This document shows positions 1 to 9,344 of a stretch of DNA of 59,933 bases, piece after piece (position 1 is the stretch's first letter; every line of letters begins with the position of its first letter). A model generated the notes under the pieces. The model was not told the DNA's origin. It saw only the letters and a program-made list of their open reading frames with translations, and searched no databases. Source of the stretch: an uncultured Pseudoxanthomonas sp. (GTDB lineage Bacteria; Pseudomonadota; Gammaproteobacteria; Xanthomonadales; Xanthomonadaceae); assembly GCF_946886695.1 (NCBI RefSeq), contig NZ_CAMPJD010000023.1:1-59933 (forward strand), read 5' to 3'. The position numbers and the translations under genes are program-made.

Positions 1-286
1 TGCCAAACACGGTGTCGCCCCGGGCGAAGCTGGTCACGTCCTCGGCGATCGCCTCGACCGTGCCGGCCAGATCGATCCCGAGAACCGCGGGTAAGGGGTG
101 TTGTGCGTGCAACGCCTTCCCTGCGCGGATCTTTGTGTCCAGCGGATTCAGGCCCGCGGCTGCCACACGTACCTTGACGTGGCCTGGACGCAGCTCGGGA
201 ATGGGCACATCCATGAGCTGCAAGGGTTCGCCATCATTGACCAGGAGGGCGGCGTTCATCGTCATGGGAGAGAAATGCGCTTTCAT
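1..286 (-). CDS. Zinc-type alcohol dehydrogenase / quinone oxidoreductase, N-terminal part
   Basis: The gene is cut by the window edge; only about 95 N-terminal residues are seen. Translation of the minus strand gives a GroES-like medium-chain dehydrogenase N-terminus with the stretches GLNPLDTKIR and LGIDLAGTV, typical of NADPH:quinone oxidoreductases. The family uses NAD(P)H on quinones or other carbonyl substrates. In-frame ATGs exist at 286, 265 and 259; 286 is the longest choice and the true start is unsure. It is divergent from the LysR gene with a gap of about 100 bases, the usual layout of a LysR regulator and its target. Substrate cannot be told. Confidence 0.7.
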   Translation of the reverse strand, partial: MKAHFSPMTMNAALLVNDGEPLQLMDVPIPELRPGHVKVRVAAAGLNPLDTKIRAGKALHAQHPLPAVLGIDLAGTVEAIAEDVTSFARGDTVFG

Positions 287-386
287 CGGCGTGATCCGTA
301 GTTGAGGAACAGAGGGGAGGGTAATGGCGCATTTTTGTTTGGGTAGACTTAGAATCTAATGCTGCACATACAAATTTGAATGCGTC

Positions 387-1259
387 ATGGACTGGAGCGA
401 TGTTCAGATCTTCCTGGCGGTAGCGCGCACAGGCTCGTTAGGCGGCGCTGCACGCCAGTTGGGCATTACGCAGCCGACTGCGGGTCGGCGGGTGACAGCC
501 TTGGAACAGGCCACGCACGCACGACTGTTTCAGCGTTCGCATCGGGGCCTGGTACTGACGGAAGAAGGACTCAGGGTGCTGGCGGCAGCGGAGGCGATGG
601 AGGCGCAAGCCTTGGCGTTTCAACATCATCTGCTGGGTGACGCGCACTCGATCGCAGGATTGCTGCGCATCACCTCGTCTGACTGGTTTGGTTCCCATGT
701 GATTGCCCCTGCGGCAGCATCCTTTTGCGTTCTTCATCCAAGGGTCGAGGTTGAGCTGCTGACGGACAGTCGACTCTATGACCTGACACGGCGTGAGGCG
801 GATCTGGCCTTCAGATTGACCCCATTCACAGGCGGCGACATCGTGTCCCGGCGGTTTGTCCAACTCGACTATGGCCTCTTCAGCGCTGCGTCCGGGGGCT
901 TTCCGGAGCCTCGTCTCATCACTATGGATGCAGCCTTCGAGGATCTGCCCGATGTGCGATGGCTCGTCCAGCATGTGCCGGAGGCGAAGATAGTCTTCAG
1001 AAGCAATAGCCGGGAAATCCAGGCGCGAGCATGCCAGCAGGGGGTCGGCATGGCCGTCCTGCCCTTGGCTCTGGCCAATAGGTTCCCTGGTCTTCGACGT
1101 ATCAGCGTGCAAGAAGAACCGCCTGCACGAACCATCTGGCTCGGCTATCACCAGGATCTTCGTGAGCTGCCGCGACTTCGCTCTCTGATCAGTCATTTGG
1201 AGGCGGAGATTCCCGGCCTGCTGGCAAGCGCGGCCGCCACTCCTGTTGTCATGAGCTGA
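387..1259 (+). CDS. LysR family transcriptional regulator
   Basis: This 290-residue protein has the usual LysR size. Residues 2-60 form the winged helix-turn-helix, with FLAVARTGSLGGAARQLG followed by QPTAGRRVTALE. The rest is the effector-binding domain, ending in an oligomerisation part around QGVGMAVLP. It is divergent from the partial alcohol dehydrogenase to its left and convergent with the quinone oxidoreductase to its right, so the left-hand dehydrogenase is the likelier target. The ligand is unknown. Confidence 0.9.
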   Translation: MDWSDVQIFLAVARTGSLGGAARQLGITQPTAGRRVTALEQATHARLFQRSHRGLVLTEEGLRVLAAAEAMEAQALAFQHHLLGDAHSIAGLLRITSSDWFGSHVIAPAAASFCVLHPRVEVELLTDSRLYDLTRREADLAFRLTPFTGGDIVSRRFVQLDYGLFSAASGGFPEPRLITMDAAFEDLPDVRWLVQHVPEAKIVFRSNSREIQARACQQGVGMAVLPLALANRFPGLRRISVQEEPPARTIWLGYHQDLRELPRLRSLISHLEAEIPGLLASAAATPVVMS

Positions 1260-1390
1260 GGGAGTTGCCGCGGCCCCGTCGGCCAGAGGCCAACTTTCCC
1301 AACGACCCACATTCGAATGAACAACGACACGAGTCGGTAGCCGAGACAGAACAGCTCCAAGCCGCCATGGGTAAGCTAGCCAGCCGGAGG

Positions 1391-2359
1391 TCATGGCAAC
1401 AACAACAGCTTGCCAGTGGTGCGTCTGGCCTCGAGCTGTGCCAGCGCCTCACCAGCATCATCCAGTGGATAGATCTGCCCGACGTGGACGTGGAGCCTAC
1501 CGTCGATCATCCATTGAAACAGCTGCTTGCTTCGCTGCTGTAGCAATTCCCACGTGCGGATGTGATCCAAGAAGACGGCATAGCCGATCTTGACGCTACG
1601 GGGTAACGCCACAAGATCGATCTGTCGAAGCCCATCCAAGGCCGTACCGTACCAACACAGCGTCCCGCCGTTCTTCAGACTGGCCAGCGAGTCCTCGAAG
1701 GTTTCGGCACCGGAACCGTCAAAAACCACATCGACGCCTCGACCCTGTGTCAGCTCCAGCACTCTCTTCGCAAAGTGTCCGGTGTTATCGACGATGATGT
1801 CGTCAACACCTGCAGCTTTCGCCACGGCCACCTTTTCCGGACTGGAGACTCGGCCAATGACGCTTCCTCCACGAATGCGTACGATCTGAGTTAGCAATGT
1901 CCCGACGCCGCCTGCAGCGGCATGAATGAGGGCGATGTCCCCTGTTCGAACTGGATAAAATTCAGTTGCGAAGTGACTGGCGGTCAGGCCCTGCATCATG
2001 ATCGATGCCGCCTCTTGATCGCTGACACCCTCGGGAATGGGGACGAGCGCCTCTTCCGAGGCGCATACCCAATCTGCATAGCTGCCCGGCACGAACACCC
2101 AGGCTACCCGCTGCCCGAGACGGACCCGCGTTACACCCGGACCTAGAGCGCGTACCACGCCCGCGCCCTCGACGCCCAGCGTCTTCGGATTAGGGATTTC
2201 CCTCAGAAATCTTCCTTCACGAACACCGATGTCCATGAAGTTGACGCCCGCCGCTTTGACTTCAACTGCAACCTCACCCGGCCCAGGGCGACAATTGGGA
2301 CCCTCACGAAGCGCCAGCGCCTCGTTGCCTCCATCCCGCATCATCATGATAGATCTCAT
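1391..2359 (-). CDS. NADPH:quinone oxidoreductase-type zinc-binding dehydrogenase
   Basis: A 322-residue medium-chain dehydrogenase of the quinone oxidoreductase branch. The GroES-like N-terminus contains AGVNFMDIGVREGR and the Rossmann part contains HAAAGGVGTLLTQI, which matches the QOR nucleotide-binding motif; the zinc ligands of classical alcohol dehydrogenases are not evident. The start at 2359 (MRSIMMMRD) lies 10 bases after the stop of the Gfo/Idh/MocA gene, so the two are probably co-transcribed. A longer start at 2386 would overlap that gene. Physiological substrate not known; possibly reactive carbonyls. Confidence 0.85.
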   Translation of the reverse strand: MRSIMMMRDGGNEALALREGPNCRPGPGEVAVEVKAAGVNFMDIGVREGRFLREIPNPKTLGVEGAGVVRALGPGVTRVRLGQRVAWVFVPGSYADWVCASEEALVPIPEGVSDQEAASIMMQGLTASHFATEFYPVRTGDIALIHAAAGGVGTLLTQIVRIRGGSVIGRVSSPEKVAVAKAAGVDDIIVDNTGHFAKRVLELTQGRGVDVVFDGSGAETFEDSLASLKNGGTLCWYGTALDGLRQIDLVALPRSVKIGYAVFLDHIRTWELLQQRSKQLFQWMIDGRLHVHVGQIYPLDDAGEALAQLEARRTTGKLLLLP

Positions 2360-2369
2360 GGAGCGCCCC

Positions 2370-3452
2370 CTAGTGCCATGAACCACCCCGTGCCAGGGCG
2401 GCTATGAGGGCATGCAAGTCCCTCGCATCGTCAAACGTGGGCGCGTTTCGAGTGCCTCTGAAGCAATCATTCGCGATGCGAGCGTACTGAATGGCGACGT
2501 TTTGAGCAGGTGATCCGACGGCCGCGTGCATATCGTGTTCGGGTGGAATGTTCAGATCCCCCAAAGGCGCCCCGTTCCTTGCGCCTTGAAGCCTGGTGCC
2601 TCCGATGCCGACGTAGCCAACGGGGCTTGTCAGAAGCAGATCACCCTCAGTGCCATTCACTTCAACATGGAAATTCGTCCCTTGGCACAAGCCTCCTCTG
2701 AAGTGGCTCATGAGGGCCGTACCATCGCTCAAACGGGCCGATAGCAGGATCTGGTCAGGGACGGAGAGGGGAACATCACGCCCCGAGTTGCTCAACCTGA
2801 TCGTGTGACGCGAGTTGCTTAACGTGCAGACATGATCAACAACGCGCTGACCTAGCGCATCTAGTAGCCCGTCGATCGAATGAGCGAACGGAACCTGCAA
2901 CATGCCGGCGCCGTTGTCAGGATCCAATGTGTACTCAAAGCCGTCACTCATCTCATGACCCCACACGATACCGGAGCCGATCATCGTTGCAGATAGGACA
3001 CGACCCACGAAGCCTTCGGAGATTAGAGTTTTCATCGTTCTGAAAGCGGGTGCCGAGCGCGTCTGGAGCCCAATGAAGTTCGAAATCCCGGCTTGCTGTG
3101 CCAGATCACGCAATGCCTGTGCTTCTGCAAGATTGACGCCTAGTGGCCACTCTGAGAAGACTATCTTGCCCGCATCGATGGCCTTGCTAATGGCATCACG
3201 GTGCCGCGTCACCTTGACGGTGACGACCACCATGTCCACTTCCGGATCATTGACCAGATCATGCGTGGAGAGGTGGTAGTTTGGGATATCAAACTTCTCC
3301 GCCGCCGCTTTGGCGACGTCCTCCTGATGATGAGCGAGGGCCTGCAGCTTGTACTGGGGCAGCGCCTTGAGGGCAGGAATGTGTGCCGAGGATGCCCAGC
3401 CTTGATCGGGATGAACCCCAATGATCCCGACGCGTATCGGATCGAAGGCCAT
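2370..3452 (-). CDS. Gfo/Idh/MocA family NAD(P)-dependent oxidoreductase
   Basis: About 360 residues. The N-terminus VGIIGVHPDQGW is the Rossmann fold entry of this family, followed by an EWPLGVNLAEAQ stretch equivalent to the family's EKP motif (here EWP), and a C-terminal domain with the HSIDGLLDALG region. Members oxidise or reduce sugars, cyclitols or related compounds. The start at 3452 (MAFDPIRVG) is chosen because the reading frame upstream has no similarity and overlaps the next gene. It sits 4 bases after the stop of the SnoaL-like gene, so translation is coupled. Confidence 0.88.
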   Translation of the reverse strand: MAFDPIRVGIIGVHPDQGWASSAHIPALKALPQYKLQALAHHQEDVAKAAAEKFDIPNYHLSTHDLVNDPEVDMVVVTVKVTRHRDAISKAIDAGKIVFSEWPLGVNLAEAQALRDLAQQAGISNFIGLQTRSAPAFRTMKTLISEGFVGRVLSATMIGSGIVWGHEMSDGFEYTLDPDNGAGMLQVPFAHSIDGLLDALGQRVVDHVCTLSNSRHTIRLSNSGRDVPLSVPDQILLSARLSDGTALMSHFRGGLCQGTNFHVEVNGTEGDLLLTSPVGYVGIGGTRLQGARNGAPLGDLNIPPEHDMHAAVGSPAQNVAIQYARIANDCFRGTRNAPTFDDARDLHALIAALARGGSWH

Positions 3453-3456
3453 GATG

Positions 3457-3894
3457 CTAGCTCCTAGTGATGGTTTCAAGGATGGTTCTGCGAAGCTCAA
3501 GCGACGAGATCTGCCACCCGTTTCCGCGGTCCTCCCAGCGCTCGAGATAGTGGCCGTAGCCATGTATCGAGGACGGCTCACCGCGACGCGCATCCGGATA
3601 GACGATGTAATCTTCCATCGACCAGATGACCGATGCCGCAGAGGGCGACTCAAACGAGAATTCCTCGTTATGCACCTGGTGAATGGAGCGCGCGCCAGTT
3701 AGAAAGCGCTGTGCGGATTCCGAGAACTCACCGCCGCCCCTAAAGCTGACCAATGCGTTGCCGTCGACATCAAAAATAGAAATCTTCGCTTCATGTGTAA
3801 ACAACGCTTCAAAGTCACGCCAATTCTTGACGTCAAGGAATCGACAGTACCTGGCCTTCGCTGCACGAATACCGTTGCGATCTTCTAGTTCCAT
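3457..3894 (-). CDS. SnoaL-like / NTF2-fold protein
   Basis: A 145-residue protein with the pattern of the SnoaL-like (NTF2 superfamily) polyketide cyclase/dehydratase fold: an N-terminal helix pair with ARYCRFLDVKNWRDFEALF, then beta strands ending in YLERWEDRGNGWQISSLELR. Such proteins are small isomerases, dehydratases or ligand binders. It is in the middle of a leftward run (SDR, TehA-like, SnoaL-like, Gfo/Idh/MocA, QOR) and may process the same small molecule as its neighbours. No catalytic assignment can be made. Confidence 0.8.
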   Translation of the reverse strand: MELEDRNGIRAAKARYCRFLDVKNWRDFEALFTHEAKISIFDVDGNALVSFRGGGEFSESAQRFLTGARSIHQVHNEEFSFESPSAASVIWSMEDYIVYPDARRGEPSSIHGYGHYLERWEDRGNGWQISSLELRRTILETITRS

Positions 3895-3915
3895 CGCGCA
3901 CCTCGCTAATGATGC

Positions 3916-4902
3916 TCATCGTTGTATCGGTGTTGTGGCCTTACGGCTGTCCGTAAGGGGCGCAGGAAGAAGACGTCTCTGCCACAATCTCACCACCGTC
4001 CCTGATAGCAGTAGGGCGATGGCTAGATTGCTGAACACGAAGGTGGGAAGAGCCACTGTCGGACCGATACCGTTGGGTGCTCGAAATGCCATTTGCAATG
4101 CAGCGACGGAGATGGCGGTCGCACCAAAGCTGTAGCCCCAGTAGCTGGCACCGAATGGGTGCTGTAACACCCAGGGCAGGAGACGGAGAGCGAAAAGCAA
4201 CTGGAGCAATCCGTAACCCCAAAGGCCCGAGACGATGAATTCCTCAGGGACGGGCGCATTGGCTAGGTAGGCAACGGCAGCGACCACTGGCGGAGCCGTT
4301 TGAATGCCGAGGGTCGGGCGCAAGCCGGTCGGCAAGGGCGAAGCCATCCATAGCCGGAAGAGCAACACGGACTCGATCGCCAGCCAACTCAGGACGCCCA
4401 TACCCAAGAACAGCTTTCCCCACTCGGTAAGCCCGAGGACGCCGGCTACGATCGAGCTAATGAGATTGGCCGCTACTGCTGGCAAATAGAGGACCGGAGT
4501 GACCGAGTCCAGGTTCATGCCGCCGCGCCAAAGACCCGCAGCACGCCACGTTACAAAGGCGAGTTGGCCAGCCGTTCCGATAACCCAAAGCAGGAGTGCG
4601 ATCGTGGGCAGATAGGGAAAGACCACCAACCCCATCAGCGTTGTAGTGGCGGGTACCAGCGAGACGAAACAGCACTGAATGGGGTGACGGATCTCGGCCA
4701 ACGCTTCCTCCGTATCCAACAGCCATTTCATCCCGTACAGGATGAAGAGGAGTGTCCAGACCATGGCACCGAACACCATCAATGATTCTGCGATAGCAGC
4801 AGGCAATCCCCACAGCCTGGTGGCGGCCCGCCACGCACTGCCAAGCCCCACCAGTCCTAGAACGATGCCGAAGAAGGAAGCCGGGATGATAGGCGGCGAC
4901 AT
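3916..4902 (-). CDS. TehA-like SLAC1/TDT family transporter
   Basis: A 328-residue, very hydrophobic protein with about ten predicted membrane helices. The N-terminal PASFFGIVLGLVGLGSAWR is the signature first helix of the tellurite-resistance/dicarboxylate transporter (TDT, SLAC1-type anion channel) family, of which TehA is the model. Family members move anions or small organic acids through the inner membrane. It is 11 bases downstream of the SDR gene. Assignment to family is good; assignment to tellurite resistance itself is not supported because tehB is absent. Confidence 0.88.
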   Translation of the reverse strand: MSPPIIPASFFGIVLGLVGLGSAWRAATRLWGLPAAIAESLMVFGAMVWTLLFILYGMKWLLDTEEALAEIRHPIQCCFVSLVPATTTLMGLVVFPYLPTIALLLWVIGTAGQLAFVTWRAAGLWRGGMNLDSVTPVLYLPAVAANLISSIVAGVLGLTEWGKLFLGMGVLSWLAIESVLLFRLWMASPLPTGLRPTLGIQTAPPVVAAVAYLANAPVPEEFIVSGLWGYGLLQLLFALRLLPWVLQHPFGASYWGYSFGATAISVAALQMAFRAPNGIGPTVALPTFVFSNLAIALLLSGTVVRLWQRRLLPAPLTDSRKATTPIQR

Positions 4903-4913
4903 GACCCATTTGC

Positions 4914-5867
4914 TCAGAGATCACGCGTGGCACGATCAAACAGGTTGAGGCGGTGAAGCCGGGCACGTGAGTGATCCCAGAGCTCTCGGGCATTCAGCGG
5001 ATCTAGCGCGTAGTGCGCGACGCCGATTAGATCATCCGTGCGTGATGCCACTTCTATCGCCTCCTGACAGTCCTCGAAATAGCGACCACCCACCTCTTTC
5101 AGGAGGGGTGACACTGCAAGCAGAACCGATGTCGCAGCGCCTTGTTCGACGGTCTTTCGTCGATGAGCCGGCGTGCGCAAGCCACCAGTGTGACGCTGTA
5201 GCGCCGTGGCAATAGCGCCCGGATGGACCGCGTTGGCAAAAATGCCGCGCTCACGTCCCCACCGGCGAGTCACTTCGACAGCAAGCAGCGAGCAGGCGGT
5301 TTTTGACTGCCCGTAAGCCAGAATCGGATCGTAGGGACGGAACTTGAAATCCGGGTCCTGCAGGATGACCGGACTGAACTGGTGAGCGCTTGAACTCAGA
5401 CAGACGACGCGAGCGCCACCTGCTTGTGTAAGTGCAGGCAACAGCCCCAGGGTCAGAGCAAAGTGGCCGAAGTAGTTGATCGCGAATTGGGCCTCCATGT
5501 CGTCCGCGTTTCGCGCCAGTGCTGGAAGCGCCATCACGCCCGCATTGTTCACCAGCACGTTCAATGGTCCCGTCCAGCGGCTCACAAAATCCAAGATGCT
5601 GCGCAGGTCCGCGAGGTCTAGCCGCTCGATGTGGAAGGAGCCGGGGGTTTGGACGCCAGACAATGAGTCCACCACGTCTTGAACACGGCTGGGATCGCGA
5701 ACGGCCAGGACGACGTCCGCACCTGCCTGGTGCAAAGCCCGCACGGTCTCCGCGCCGATCCCTGACGAGGCCCCGGTTACGAGGATGCGCCGTCCGGTGA
5801 GATCCACGCCTTCAAGTACATCGTGGGTGGTGGACGTAAAGCCGAGTCTGGAGAGGTCGGTTGTCAT
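4914..5867 (-). CDS. Short-chain dehydrogenase/reductase
   Basis: About 317 residues. The N-terminus holds the NAD(P)-binding TGASSGIGAE motif, then NNAGV, a serine in LSSSAHQF and the catalytic YGQSK tyrosine-lysine pair. The C-terminal half resembles the retinol dehydrogenase/WW-oxidoreductase-like SDRs. The start at 5867 (MTTDLSRLG) is preferred to one at 6005 because the extra residues look random. It is the first gene of the leftward run and is divergent from an AraC regulator that probably controls it. Confidence 0.88.
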   Translation of the reverse strand: MTTDLSRLGFTSTTHDVLEGVDLTGRRILVTGASSGIGAETVRALHQAGADVVLAVRDPSRVQDVVDSLSGVQTPGSFHIERLDLADLRSILDFVSRWTGPLNVLVNNAGVMALPALARNADDMEAQFAINYFGHFALTLGLLPALTQAGGARVVCLSSSAHQFSPVILQDPDFKFRPYDPILAYGQSKTACSLLAVEVTRRWGRERGIFANAVHPGAIATALQRHTGGLRTPAHRRKTVEQGAATSVLLAVSPLLKEVGGRYFEDCQEAIEVASRTDDLIGVAHYALDPLNARELWDHSRARLHRLNLFDRATRDL

Positions 5868-6106
5868 GGGGGTCTCCGCGACGGAGTAGGGCAGCGCAGC
5901 ACCCTGGTTATGAGCCGGCTGCGCTTCGAAGGGGCGAGTATAGAGAGCGCACAATTCGTTGCGCATTGCAGTCTTCTGCGCGCTTGCGGATGGCTTTCGC
6001 GTCATTGCGATCGTGTTTTCGACTGGCCGCTAGGTCATTGACGTGACGTGTCTTCTCGGTAGCGTCACGGCATTGCACACTGACATCTGGGCATGCAAGG
6101 CTCCCT

Positions 6107-6994
6107 ATGGCGAACGCTCGTTTAAGTAGTTCCCTGGAAGAAGTCACTCGCATCTCGGCGAGTGTCCCCAATGTCTTGGCAGAGATCCTCCAGGGCGAAA
6201 CCCGGGTTACGGGCCGATGGCAGCACGGTGCCTTCGAGGCTTATGTACCTCCGATGCAGGAGCATGTGCTTTCCGCGACTTACGAAGGCAGCGGCTGGGC
6301 GACCTCTAGCATCGAGGGCAAGACCACGCGCGCGCAGGCCAGAGCGGGGACCATCACCTTCTTGCCCCGAGGCTTTGATGGAACCTACCGGTGCACGGCC
6401 AATACGACCTCCAACATCTACTTGGGTCACGATCGACTGCAGAGCTGCGCGGATCATCTCGCTGAGGGGCGTTCGTTTGATCTTATGGATCGCATCCATT
6501 ATCCCGATGAGCGTGCATTCGCGATCATGCGCATGATCGCGGACGAGGCTGATCAGCCAGGCTTGCATTCACGCCTGTTTATCGAGCAAGCCGTGGACCT
6601 GCTGTGTTTACAGTTGCTCAGGGCGCATACCTCGCTCTCAAGACCCTTACAGAATCGCCAACATGGACTCGCCCCATGGCAAGTCAAGCGTGTCACGCAG
6701 TACATGCGCGACAACCTGACACGGGATCTGACCCTACAAGAACTCGCCAACATCCTTGGCATGAGCCGTTTTCATTTTTGCACGGCTTTCAGGAAGGCCA
6801 CGGGTGCCGCACCTCATGCGCATCTCACTCGCATGCGCATGGAAATGGCGTGCGGCCTCCTGCGAGGAACCGAGCTTCTGATCGGAGACGTCGCAGTGGC
6901 GGTGGGCTACGGCTCTATCGCCTCCTTCTCTACAGCCTTCCACAGATTCACTGGGCTCTCCCCTCGGGCGTACAAGAATTTGCGCCGGAACTAG
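6107..6994 (+). CDS. AraC family transcriptional regulator
   Basis: A 295-residue protein with a variable N-terminal sensing half and a C-terminal pair of helix-turn-helix motifs typical of AraC/XylS. The first motif is in LTLQELANILGMSRFHFCTAF and the second in GDVAVAVGYGSIASFSTAF, followed by the family's FTGLSPRAYK ending. It is divergent from the SDR-led run with a gap of about 240 bases, and is likely to regulate that run or the hydrolase downstream. Confidence 0.9.
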   Translation: MANARLSSSLEEVTRISASVPNVLAEILQGETRVTGRWQHGAFEAYVPPMQEHVLSATYEGSGWATSSIEGKTTRAQARAGTITFLPRGFDGTYRCTANTTSNIYLGHDRLQSCADHLAEGRSFDLMDRIHYPDERAFAIMRMIADEADQPGLHSRLFIEQAVDLLCLQLLRAHTSLSRPLQNRQHGLAPWQVKRVTQYMRDNLTRDLTLQELANILGMSRFHFCTAFRKATGAAPHAHLTRMRMEMACGLLRGTELLIGDVAVAVGYGSIASFSTAFHRFTGLSPRAYKNLRRN

Positions 6995-7284
6995 TTTTGT
7001 AATTGCGATTATTCACGGCGACACATTTGTAGTGCCCTGCCTGGCAGGTCGGCTTTAGTGCGATTGTGGTCGGATTCTTCGCGATTGCGATCTTGAGTCG
7101 GCGATACCAAAAACGATCTTGACGGACGACGCGCCCGGGCGTGTCCTAGCACCGTCGAAGATGTAACCGGCTAATGCGCCTTCGACCGGGTTTCTCGCCG
7201 TCCTGATGGATGGCGATCCGATGCCTTGCCTCGCCGACTCTCCGCATCTCCCTGGTGCCTTCGCTCGTCCCCCTGGAGCTCGCC
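6995..7284. other. Intergenic region, no gene recognised
   Basis: About 290 bases between the AraC gene and the chloroperoxidase-like hydrolase. Open frames through it are short and unlike any family; the hydrolase frame could start at 7210 but its first 25 residues do not resemble a leader. It presumably contains the hydrolase promoter; no clear palindrome was noted. Confidence 0.5.
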
Positions 7285-8283
7285 ATGCAGCCAACGTCCC
7301 CCCCTCCCCAAGGCCCTGTCGATCTTCGGCGCCGATCTCTCATTGTGACCAGCGGCATCGTCGCGGTCGGCCTGCAGCTCCCGCTCATTGGCTGCAGCCG
7401 CCAACCGGCGGCGACGAGCGAAGCACCCCCCACACCCACAGAACACTGGAGTAAAGCCATGGGCACCTTCACCACCAAAGATGGCACGAACCTCTATTAC
7501 AAAGACTGGGGCAAGGGCCCCATCATCACTTTCAGCCATGGATGGCCGCTGTCGTCGGACAGCTGGGAAGCCCACATGTTCTTCTTTGCCTCACAAGGCT
7601 TCCGCTGCATCGCGCACGATCGCAGAGGACATGGCCGCTCCAGCCAGCCTTCGGGTGGCAATGACATGGACACGTACTCCGATGACCTGGCGCAGCTGAT
7701 GGAGCACTTGAACATCACTGACGCCACGATGGTCGGCTTCTCGACCGGCGGGGGCGAGGTCGCTCGCTATATCGGTAGGCACGGAACCAAGCGCGTCAAG
7801 AAGGCCGTACTGATCTCGGCGATTCCCCCGCTGATGCTCAAGACACCGGCCAATCCGAACGGGACTCCAATGGAAGTGTTCGATGGCTTGCGCAAGGCGT
7901 TTCTGGCCGACCGCTCTCAGTTCTTCCGCGACGTCCCGTCTGGCCCCTTCTATGGCTTCAACCTACCCGGCGCGAAGCCCCAACAGAGTTTGATCGACTT
8001 CTGGTGGCTCCAGGGAATGATGGGCGGTTACAAGAACACCTATGAGTGCATCAAGGTGTTCTCGGAGACCGATCTGACCGAAGACCTGAAGAAATTCGAT
8101 GTACCGACGCTTCTGGTGCATGGATCCAAAGACCAGGTCGTGCCGATCATTGCGGCCGCTGAGGCAGCAGCCAAGCTCGTCAAGGACAACAAGCTGCTGG
8201 TCTATGAAGGAGCGCCGCATGGCCTGGTCGATACCTATCGCGATCGGCTCCTTGCCGATGTCCTGACCTTCATCCGCGGCTGA
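7285..8283 (+). CDS. Alpha/beta hydrolase, non-heme chloroperoxidase type, exported
   Basis: About 332 residues. Residues after the leader match bacterial non-heme chloroperoxidases/esterases: [11 protein letters not shown] around the oxyanion hole, the nucleophile elbow [17 protein letters not shown] with the catalytic serine, an acid in HGSKDQVVP and the histidine in GAPHGL. Most relatives are cytoplasmic and start near [10 protein letters not shown]; here an N-terminal extension carries [10 protein letters not shown] and a hydrophobic run ending LIGC, which looks like a twin-arginine and/or lipoprotein signal. The start at 7285 gives this leader directly; an upstream start at 7210 is possible. 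Confidence 0.85.
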   Translation: MQPTSPPPQGPVDLRRRSLIVTSGIVAVGLQLPLIGCSRQPAATSEAPPTPTEHWSKAMGTFTTKDGTNLYYKDWGKGPIITFSHGWPLSSDSWEAHMFFFASQGFRCIAHDRRGHGRSSQPSGGNDMDTYSDDLAQLMEHLNITDATMVGFSTGGGEVARYIGRHGTKRVKKAVLISAIPPLMLKTPANPNGTPMEVFDGLRKAFLADRSQFFRDVPSGPFYGFNLPGAKPQQSLIDFWWLQGMMGGYKNTYECIKVFSETDLTEDLKKFDVPTLLVHGSKDQVVPIIAAAEAAAKLVKDNKLLVYEGAPHGLVDTYRDRLLADVLTFIRG

Positions 8284-8314
8284 CCTTGTCAGTCGCATGC
8301 CCTTGAGACCCCCC

Positions 8315-9262
8315 ATGAACACACATCACCGACTGCCACGCTACCTTGCGCGTGTCTACCAGACGCTGCTTCTGATCGCCGCTGTGCTCGCTCCCGGACT
8401 GTCGCTGGCCCAGGAAAGTCCTGTCATCAAGATCAATGCCGAAGCCGAGAAGGCGGAGATCAAGGTGACCCCATTAAGGGGCAACGTGTACCTCCTGGAA
8501 GGCTCGGGAGGCAACATCGGCGCTCTGGCAGGACAAGACACGAAATTCTTGGTCGACGCGGGCATTTCCGTCTCCAAGGACAAGCTCTCCCGCGCGCTAC
8601 AAGGGTTGGGACCAGGAAGGATCAGTCATGTCGTCAACACCCACTGGCATTGGGATCATGCTGACGGCAACCCGTGGCTGCCGGGGAAGAATGTCGTGGT
8701 GGTAGCCCACCCGAACACCGCACGTTACCTCGCTCAGACTGAGCGCGTGGATGACTGGAACTACACGTTCAAACCACTCGCGGCATCTGGCCAACCAAAG
8801 GACCTTGTTGATCATCACAAGTCGTACAAGCTGGGCGGCGAAGGCATCGAGGTGGTGGCGCTGCCGCCTTCCCACACCGATGGCGACCTGTACATCTACT
8901 TCAAGAAGGCGGATGTACTCTTCCTAGGTGACACGTTCTGGAATGGGGTGTACCCCTTCATTGACAATGAGCATGGCGGCAGCATCGACGGGATGATTCG
9001 TGCCGTGGATGTCGGCCTCAAGGTCGCCGGGCCCAACACGATCATCGTTCCAGGCCACGGACCGGCGGGCAACAAGCAGGACCTGGTCGCTTTCAGATCG
9101 ATGCTACAGACCATTCGTGACAACGTCTCCGCACTGAAGGCGTCGGGCAATAGCGAGAAGGACGCGATCGCCGCAAAGCCCACTGCTGCATACGACGCCA
9201 AGTGGGGCAACTTCGTCATCAACCCGGATTTCTTCGTGCACCTGGTCTATAGCGGACTTTGA
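8315..9262 (+). CDS. Metallo-beta-lactamase-fold hydrolase, secreted
   Basis: About 315 residues with an N-terminal signal peptide (LLLIAAVLAPGLSLAQE). The metal motif THWHWDHADGN is the HxHxDH signature of the fold; further ligands are in LPPSHTDGDLY, LGDTFWNG and VPGHGPAG. The family includes beta-lactamases of subclass B3-like shape, glyoxalase II and quorum-quenching lactonases; the sequence around the active site is closest to the periplasmic enzymes often called MBL-fold hydrolases. It follows the chloroperoxidase-like gene by about 30 bases and is probably co-transcribed. Substrate unknown; antibiotic hydrolysis is not implied. Confidence 0.87.
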   Translation: MNTHHRLPRYLARVYQTLLLIAAVLAPGLSLAQESPVIKINAEAEKAEIKVTPLRGNVYLLEGSGGNIGALAGQDTKFLVDAGISVSKDKLSRALQGLGPGRISHVVNTHWHWDHADGNPWLPGKNVVVVAHPNTARYLAQTERVDDWNYTFKPLAASGQPKDLVDHHKSYKLGGEGIEVVALPPSHTDGDLYIYFKKADVLFLGDTFWNGVYPFIDNEHGGSIDGMIRAVDVGLKVAGPNTIIVPGHGPAGNKQDLVAFRSMLQTIRDNVSALKASGNSEKDAIAAKPTAAYDAKWGNFVINPDFFVHLVYSGL

Positions 9263-9344
9263 GCTCGGGATACGGTTAGGCGGCCAGGGAGGTTGCTGTG
9301 GCGGGCAGCCTCCACCGCTCGATGTCTTAAGGATGGAGATCGGC

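Noticed and set aside
8315..9262. Class B beta-lactamase giving antibiotic resistance
   Set aside because: Only the general metal motif is present; the fold has many other functions and no resistance gene context is seen.
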